From contig JAPYSD010000095.1 in assembly GCA_029936705.1 (NCBI GenBank), positions 1-9,351 on the forward strand: DNA of 9,351 nucleotides. The letters are read 5' to 3'. Position 1 is the stretch's first letter; every line of letters starts with the position of its first letter. Source of the stretch: Croceicoccus sp. GTDB lineage: Bacteria > Pseudomonadota > Alphaproteobacteria > Sphingomonadales > Sphingomonadaceae. The notes beneath the pieces were generated by a model that was not told the DNA's origin, searched no databases, and saw only the letters and a list, made by a program, of their open reading frames with translations. Shown here piece after piece: positions 6,051 through 9,351 of the stretch. Position numbers and translations under genes: made by a program.

Positions 6051-7690
6051 GCCGCGTCGCGCCCCTGCAGCGGTGCGGACGCCGCTTCATCGCGATCGCC
6101 GCCGGTCGCGACCGGCATCGGTACCGCGCGCATGGACGACAAGGCAGCCGCCCGGTCGGCGGCATCGCCCACATGCTGCGGGAAGGCGGGCTGCTCGCCC
6201 TCGCGGCCTGCCTCGTGATACTCGGCATCCTCGTTCACGCACCAGGTGTCATAGACCCGCTCGCCCGCCAGGATGTTCTCGACCGTCAGCATCGCGGTCA
6301 TCATCGCGTGGTCCTGGTTGTTGTAGCGGTGCATGCCGTTGCGCCCCACCAGGTGCAGCGTCGGATGCTTGTTCTCCAGTTCCCCGCGCATCACGGCGAC
6401 GCGCGCGGCGTAATCCTCGTCATAGACCGGATAGGCCTTTTCCTGCCGCACCACCGTGCCGCCGATCACGTCCTCGGGCCGGGCGAGGCCCAGGATCTCC
6501 ATCTCGCGGGTGGCCAGCGCAACCAGGTCCTCGTCCGAAGAGGCCCACAGGCCGTCGCCCTCGAAGCAGAAATATTCAAGGCCGACACAAGCGACCGAGG
6601 CATCGGGCACCATTTCGGGCGACCACGATCGGAAGTTCTGGATGCGGCCGACCTGTACTTTCGAATCGTGGATGTAGATCCAGTTGTCGGGGAACAGGTC
6701 CTCGCTACGGATCTTGAGTGCGACGGTCAGGAAGTCGCGGTATTTCAGGCCGCTGGCATCCAGCACCGCGTCGGGCACGGGCGACAGCCGCGCCGCCAGC
6801 TCGCGCATCGGGGCCGAGCTGATCGCGTGGTTGGCGCGGATGATACGCTCCTCGCCGTTGGCGGTCACGGCGTCGAGCCGCCAGCCGCCTTCGCCGTCCG
6901 CTGCCAGCTGCTTGAGCGCATGGCCCATCAGCACGCGGTTGCCGCCCTCCACGACATGGTCGCGCGCAGCATCCCACATCATGCCAGGGCCAAGCCGCGG
7001 ATAGCGGAATTCTTCCAGCAAGGTCTTGGCCTGCATGCCGTTATTGGGTCTCTTGTTAAGGCCGAGCGATCGCTTGACCCCATCGACCACCGCGCCCCAC
7101 AGCGATAGCCCCTTGATACGCTGCGCAGCCCAATCGGCGCTCATCTCGTCGCAAGGCATGCCCCACACCTTCTCGGTGTAGGTCTTGAAGAAGATCGAAT
7201 AGAGCTTTTCGCCGAACTGGTTCACCGTCCAGTCCTCGAAGCTTTTCACCTGCTTGCGCGGGAACATCTGCACCTTGGCAAAGCTCGCCATGCACATGGT
7301 GGAGCGCCACAGGCCCAGGTTGCGCAGCGCCTCGAACGCGCGCAGCGGATAGGAGTAGAACTTGCCCTCGTAATAGATGCGGCTCATCCGCGGGCGGCTG
7401 ATGAAGTCGTCCGGCAGGATCTCGTTCCACAGGTCCACGACGGCCTTCGACTTCGAAAAGAAGCGGTGCCCCCCGATGTCGAAGCGGTAGCCCTCGTGCT
7501 CCACCGTGCGGCTGATGCCGCCGACATAGGTCTCGTCCTTTTCGATGACCGCGACTGATTTGCCCGCCTTGGTCAGCAGATAGGCCGCGGTCAGCCCGGC
7601 AGGGCCCGCGCCGATGATGGCGACGTCGACGCTCAGGTCCTGTTGGCCTGCCGGTTGGCGCGGGTCAGCCGAAGTCTGCAAGAAAGCCAC
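6047..7690 (-). CDS. FAD-dependent oxidoreductase, UDP-galactopyranose mutase / protoporphyrinogen-oxidase-like
   Basis: A 547-residue soluble flavoprotein. The N-terminal FAD-binding Rossmann motif GAGPAG (27-32) is followed by the acidic end of strand 2 (VIEKDE, 48-53), VGGISR (56-61) and the GGHRFF segment (73-78) typical of UGM-like NAD(P)-binding amine-oxidase-fold proteins. The C-terminal FAD site is LVGRNGMHRYNNQDHAM (447-463). Residues from about 500 to the end are Ala-rich and charged, and look disordered. The start is GTG (7688-7690), supported by an AGGGGG-type site 4 nt upstream. No ATG precedes the Rossmann motif in frame. In related operons such enzymes are thought to act on nucleotide- or lipid-linked sugars; the actual reaction cannot be read here. 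It is first in an operon with gtrA (4-nt overlap) and the GT-C gene. The FAD fold is firm; substrate and reaction are unknown. Confidence 0.88.
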   Translation of the reverse strand: MAFLQTSADPRQPAGQQDLSVDVAIIGAGPAGLTAAYLLTKAGKSVAVIEKDETYVGGISRTVEHEGYRFDIGGHRFFSKSKAVVDLWNEILPDDFISRPRMSRIYYEGKFYSYPLRAFEALRNLGLWRSTMCMASFAKVQMFPRKQVKSFEDWTVNQFGEKLYSIFFKTYTEKVWGMPCDEMSADWAAQRIKGLSLWGAVVDGVKRSLGLNKRPNNGMQAKTLLEEFRYPRLGPGMMWDAARDHVVEGGNRVLMGHALKQLAADGEGGWRLDAVTANGEERIIRANHAISSAPMRELAARLSPVPDAVLDASGLKYRDFLTVALKIRSEDLFPDNWIYIHDSKVQVGRIQNFRSWSPEMVPDASVACVGLEYFCFEGDGLWASSDEDLVALATREMEILGLARPEDVIGGTVVRQEKAYPVYDEDYAARVAVMRGELENKHPTLHLVGRNGMHRYNNQDHAMMTAMLTVENILAGERVYDTWCVNEDAEYHEAGREGEQPAFPQHVGDAADRAAALSSMRAVPMPVATGGDRDEAASAPLQGRDAA

Positions 7691-7714
7691 GTTACCCCCT
7701 GTTTCACCCCTTTT

Positions 7715-7756
7715 GCCGGTGCCGCCTGCGTATTGGTGCAGGCGGGCGTCACCGGC
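7715..7756. other. Strong two-part hairpin in the leader of the FAD-gtrA-GTC operon
   Basis: The outer stem GCCGGTG (7715-7721) / CACCGGC (7750-7756) stacks on the inner stem CCGCCTGC (7722-7729) / GCAGGCGG (7738-7745), with an 8-nt loop and a 4-nt bulge. On the minus strand it ends 24 nt before the GTG start of the FAD gene, and only its distal side is followed by AAAA, so it is not a canonical terminator in either direction. It may be a 5' UTR structure of the operon mRNA or the base of a PilZ transcript end. Confidence 0.5.
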
Positions 7757-7791
7757 CGCTGGACGAAAGCTGACGGAAAATGGCTAAGGGG

Positions 7792-7850
7792 TCGTTAACG
7801 CGGCGGGATTGGCGGCGATTTATCGTTAACGCCGCGATCAGCCGTTAACC
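7792..7850. repeat. Cluster of three GTTAAC elements with a 10-bp direct repeat
   Basis: TCGTTAACGC occurs at 7792-7801 and 7823-7832, start to start 31 bp (about three helical turns). A third GTTAAC lies at 7844-7849 inside the end of the PilZ gene. The core CGTTAACG is a palindrome. CGCGGCG (7799-7805) and CGCCGCG (7830-7836) also form a 7-bp inverted repeat with a 24-nt gap. The cluster lies 100-160 nt upstream of the FAD operon start and directly after the PilZ stop, so it may be an operator or part of a transcript end. Nothing identifies a bound protein. Confidence 0.45.
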
Positions 7851-8527
7851 GCGCGTCGCGGCATGGCGGCCGGACGGACAATTTCCTGCCGGGGATGCTG
7901 CCTGCGCCACACGCGCGAGATCGCCTGCAGGCTGCCGGCCATGTGGGCGATCTCCTCGAAGCGAAAAGTCTCGAGGAAGGCCAGCCCGTAATGCGGCTGT
8001 TCGCGCCAGCGCACCACGGCATAGACCTCGCCCAGCGAAGGAATGGCGACTCGCAATTGCTGGTCGATCGAGAGCGGATGCTCGCAGGAAATGCGCGCAC
8101 CCTGGTGCGAGATGTCGCCGATCTTTACCTCGTGCCGGGTGCCCAGCACGGTGATCGACGAAGGCAGATCGACCCCGATCCGGATCGCACGCTTGCGGAA
8201 CGGCCCCTTCTCGCCCACCAGCGCGCGCAGGTCGGTGAACTCCGGAAAACGCAGCCCCGCGTGCCCGTCGCGCTGCCAAAGCAACTGGACCGCGTGGCGA
8301 TCGCCGTCGCCGAATTCCAGCATCATCTCTCCGGCGCAAGCCGGGATGTCGTCATAGATCCGCACCCGCAGCGCGCTGTTCGAGATGTCGCGCAGCACGC
8401 AGGGCATCTCGGTATCGCCATAGACCAGCTTGGCCGTACGGATGATGGGAAACCGCTCTTCGCTGCGGCGCTCCGAATAGGCTGCGATGGTCTCGCCGAA
8501 CCTTCCGTGTTGACCCAGATCACTCAC
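7838..8527 (-). CDS. Tandem PilZ domain protein (putative c-di-GMP receptor)
   Basis: A 229-residue soluble protein with two PilZ-like domains. Domain 1 (about 18-98) has RSEER (21-25, an RxxxR motif), DISNSA (47-52, final Gly replaced by Ala) and a GHAGLRF strand. Domain 2 (about 109-190) has KRAIR (112-116, Lys in place of the first Arg), an intact DISHQG (138-143, DxSxxG) and HYGLAF. A short basic tail follows. PilZ domains bind cyclic di-GMP through RxxxR and DxSxxG and control motility, polysaccharide synthesis or the cell cycle. Each domain here keeps one motif and has altered the other. The start is GTG (8525-8527) with AGGGG 7 nt upstream. It is a single minus-strand gene between tRNA-Leu and the FAD operon, and its upstream region carries a CtrA-type half-site. 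The domain calls are good; ligand binding is not certain. Confidence 0.85.
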   Translation of the reverse strand: MSDLGQHGRFGETIAAYSERRSEERFPIIRTAKLVYGDTEMPCVLRDISNSALRVRIYDDIPACAGEMMLEFGDGDRHAVQLLWQRDGHAGLRFPEFTDLRALVGEKGPFRKRAIRIGVDLPSSITVLGTRHEVKIGDISHQGARISCEHPLSIDQQLRVAIPSLGEVYAVVRWREQPHYGLAFLETFRFEEIAHMAGSLQAISRVWRRQHPRQEIVRPAAMPRRAVNG

Positions 8528-8605
8528 GCTTGTTCCCCTGTTTGACCCTGTCGAGCGCGCGGCTTCCGATCACGCGCTCTTCCACCGATCCGGTTTACTG
8601 GGGGA

Positions 8606-8613
8606 ATGGTTAA
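8606..8613 (-). promoter_or_regulatory. CtrA-type half-site upstream of the PilZ gene
   Basis: On the minus strand this reads TTAACCAT, the half-site known for the alphaproteobacterial cell-cycle and motility regulator CtrA. It lies 78 nt upstream of the PilZ GTG. A second TTAA at the spacing of the full TTAA-N7-TTAA site is absent. A one-mismatch copy on the plus strand, TTTACCAT, lies at 8665-8672. PilZ genes are plausible CtrA targets, but binding is inferred. Confidence 0.4.
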
Positions 8614-8702
8614 GGGACCGTTCGCCAATCTCCGAAAAAATACAAAGATTTCGGCAAGATATCGTTTACCATGCTGTCCGGGCGCTGTCGGGCAAGGGGA
8701 CC
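8614..8702. other. Non-coding spacer with an AT-rich patch between tRNA-Leu and the PilZ leader
   Basis: This stretch holds no credible gene. At 8632-8668 it drops to low GC, with CCGAAA ... TTTCGG forming a weak 6-bp inverted repeat around an A-run (T-run on the minus strand). It may end the tRNA-Leu transcript or form part of the PilZ promoter region. No confident -35/-10 pair was found. Confidence 0.35.
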
Positions 8703-8787
8703 TGGTGCGGACGGTGGGACTCGAACCCACACGATCGAGGATCAGGGGATTTTAAGTCCCCGGCGTCTACCATTCCGCCACGTCCGC
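8703..8787 (-). tRNA. tRNA-Leu (anticodon UAA)
   Basis: On the minus strand the acceptor stem is GCGGACG (8787-8781) paired with CGTCCGC (8713-8707). The discriminator base A at 8706 is followed by an encoded CCA (8705-8703). The anticodon stem GGGGA/TCCCC closes the loop CTTAAAA, with anticodon TAA at 8754-8752. The T arm is GTGGG-TTCGAGT-CCCAC. A long variable arm lies between the anticodon and T stems, as expected for a class II leucine tRNA. It reads UUA codons, which are rare in this GC-rich genome, and UUG by wobble. Confidence 0.97.
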
Positions 8788-8827
8788 ATCGCCTGTGCCG
8801 CGGCCCCGGTAATGCGCCGCGCGCCAT

Positions 8828-8856
8828 GCACTAGGCAAAGCGCGTGGACCGCGCAA
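8828..8856 (-). promoter_or_regulatory. Possible promoter of tRNA-Leu
   Basis: On the minus strand, TTGCGC (8856-8851) and TAGTGC (8833-8828) are separated by 17 nt and end about 40 nt before the tRNA 5' end. The match to sigma-70 is moderate at -35 and weak at -10. The rest of the 8788-8896 spacer shows no gene. Confidence 0.28.
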
Positions 8857-8896
8857 CGGTGATCGAAACGCCCTATGAAGCGGCGGGTGAAGGATG

Positions 8897-8922
8897 CCGG
8901 GCCCGCAAGCCGGGCGTGCCGG
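8897..8922 (-). terminator. GC-rich hairpin right after ihfB, possible terminator
   Basis: CCGG (8897-8900) plus GCCCG (8901-8905) pair with CGGGC (8911-8915) plus CCGG (8919-8922), leaving a 5-nt loop and a 3-nt bulge. The hairpin begins one base after the ihfB TGA (8924-8926 on the plus strand). No T-run follows on the minus strand, so intrinsic termination is uncertain; it may instead stabilise the mRNA 3' end. Confidence 0.4.
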
Positions 8923-8923
8923 A

Positions 8924-9202
8924 TCAGCCGTTCAGCCGCTCGCGCATTTCCTTGCCGGCCTTGAAATAGGGAACGCGCTTGCCGGGCACCTCGACCGTTT
9001 CGCCGGTGCGCGGATTGCGGCCCGCGCGCGCCGCGCGTTCACGCGTAGAGAACGCGCCGAAACCGCGCAGTTCCACGCGGCCGCCCTGGGCAAGCCGTTC
9101 GGTGATCGCGTCGAAGAACGTGGTGACCACCGCCTCGACATCTTCGGGACGAAGCTCGGGATTTTCCCGAGCCAGGGTCTGGATGAGTTCGGATCTGATC
9201 AT
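8924..9202 (-). CDS. ihfB: Integration host factor subunit beta
   Basis: A nucleoid-associated DNA-bending protein that works as a heterodimer with IhfA in transcription, replication and recombination. From ATG at 9202 it has 92 residues, the normal family length. The MIRSELIQTLA start, an HU/IHF helical dimer core (about 1-45), VELRGFGAF (43-51), and the beta-arm GRNPRTGE (61-68) with the intercalating Pro64 are typical of IHF-beta, as are VPGKRVPYFKAGKEMRERL (72-90). An in-frame ATG 14 codons upstream (9244) would add a non-family leader, so the MIRSEL start is preferred. The ribosome binding site is weak (GGGGTG-like). In related bacteria ihfB often follows rpsA, but no rpsA coding sequence is visible in the 149 nt upstream. 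A GC hairpin directly follows the stop. Confidence 0.96.
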   Translation of the reverse strand: MIRSELIQTLARENPELRPEDVEAVVTTFFDAITERLAQGGRVELRGFGAFSTRERAARAGRNPRTGETVEVPGKRVPYFKAGKEMRERLNG

Positions 9203-9351
9203 TCGCGTGCACCCCGTTTGCCGTGGCTGCGACCCCGTTGGCATCCGTCAATCGAACCCCCGGTCTGGCCGGGCCCCTCCCAGTCCAGATTAGATGCAAC
9301 GAACGGAATTTGTGGATAATGCCATTCGCAGGCGCAACATACAAGGGTGTT
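9203..9351 (-). promoter_or_regulatory. Upstream region of ihfB, weak promoter candidate
   Basis: This non-coding stretch is followed by ihfB. On the minus strand, TTGTAT (9343-9338) and ATTATC (9319-9314) are separated by 18 nt, a weak sigma-70-like pair. A CCCGG/CCGGG hairpin follows at about 9260-9275. No gene was recognised; the stretch is probably the rpsA-ihfB spacer or the ihfB promoter and leader. Confidence 0.28.

Noticed and set aside
5825..7108. 427-aa plus-strand ORF across gtrA and the FAD gene
   Set aside because: It is antisense to two clearly coding genes, has low-complexity composition and matches no family.
8524..8730. 68-aa minus-strand ORF starting MGSSPTVRT
   Set aside because: Its start falls in the tRNA-Leu 3' half and the rest is the PilZ leader; no family resemblance.
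8671..8862. Short plus-strand ORF containing a GGTRTHTIEDQG segment
   Set aside because: It is the antisense translation of tRNA-Leu, a well-known spurious product in databases.
9203..9244. Upstream ATG start for ihfB
   Set aside because: It would add 14 non-family residues before MIRSEL, the typical IHF-beta start.

Overview
The window is about 9.35 kb of GC-rich DNA with a gene set typical of an alphaproteobacterium. The protein sequences and gene order (a heparinase-family gene, then purH, msrA and a Zur-type regulator) suggest Sphingomonadales, either Sphingomonadaceae or Erythrobacteraceae. This placement comes from recognising families and context, not from a database search. Coding density is high, and no insertion sequence, phage gene, CRISPR array or clear sign of recent transfer was found.

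Left part, plus strand (1-3857): the 3' end of a heparinase II/III-type polysaccharide lyase; purH, which performs the last two steps of IMP synthesis and is followed by a clear intrinsic terminator; a 46-residue membrane-peptide ORF; an exported one-cysteine MsrA that appears to start at a rare CTG codon whose Shine-Dalgarno overlaps the stop codon of the small ORF; and a Zur-like Fur-family metalloregulator with a histidine-rich N-terminus.

Middle part, minus strand (7690 down to 3854): a tight three-gene operon. It runs from a UDP-galactopyranose-mutase-like FAD oxidoreductase, to a GtrA-family small flippase-like protein (ATGA overlap), to a large polytopic GT-C membrane protein with STT3/AglB-like motifs (4-nt gap). 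Together they look like a module for envelope sugar modification or glycan transfer on the periplasmic side. No GtrB-type polyprenyl-phosphate glycosyltransferase is present here, and the GT-C protein has no WWD motif. This is the best candidate for an undescribed system in the window. The GT-C gene and the Zur-like gene converge with their stop codons overlapping by 4 nt.

Right part, minus strand (9351 down to 7838): ihfB (IHF beta subunit), tRNA-Leu(UAA) with its CCA encoded, and a protein with two PilZ domains whose c-di-GMP motifs are degenerate in a complementary way. The PilZ upstream region contains a perfect CtrA-type half-site (TTAACCAT), and the region between the PilZ gene and the FAD operon carries three GTTAAC elements and a strong hairpin. 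The long antisense ORFs opposite purH, the GT-C gene and the FAD gene are judged to be GC-driven shadows.
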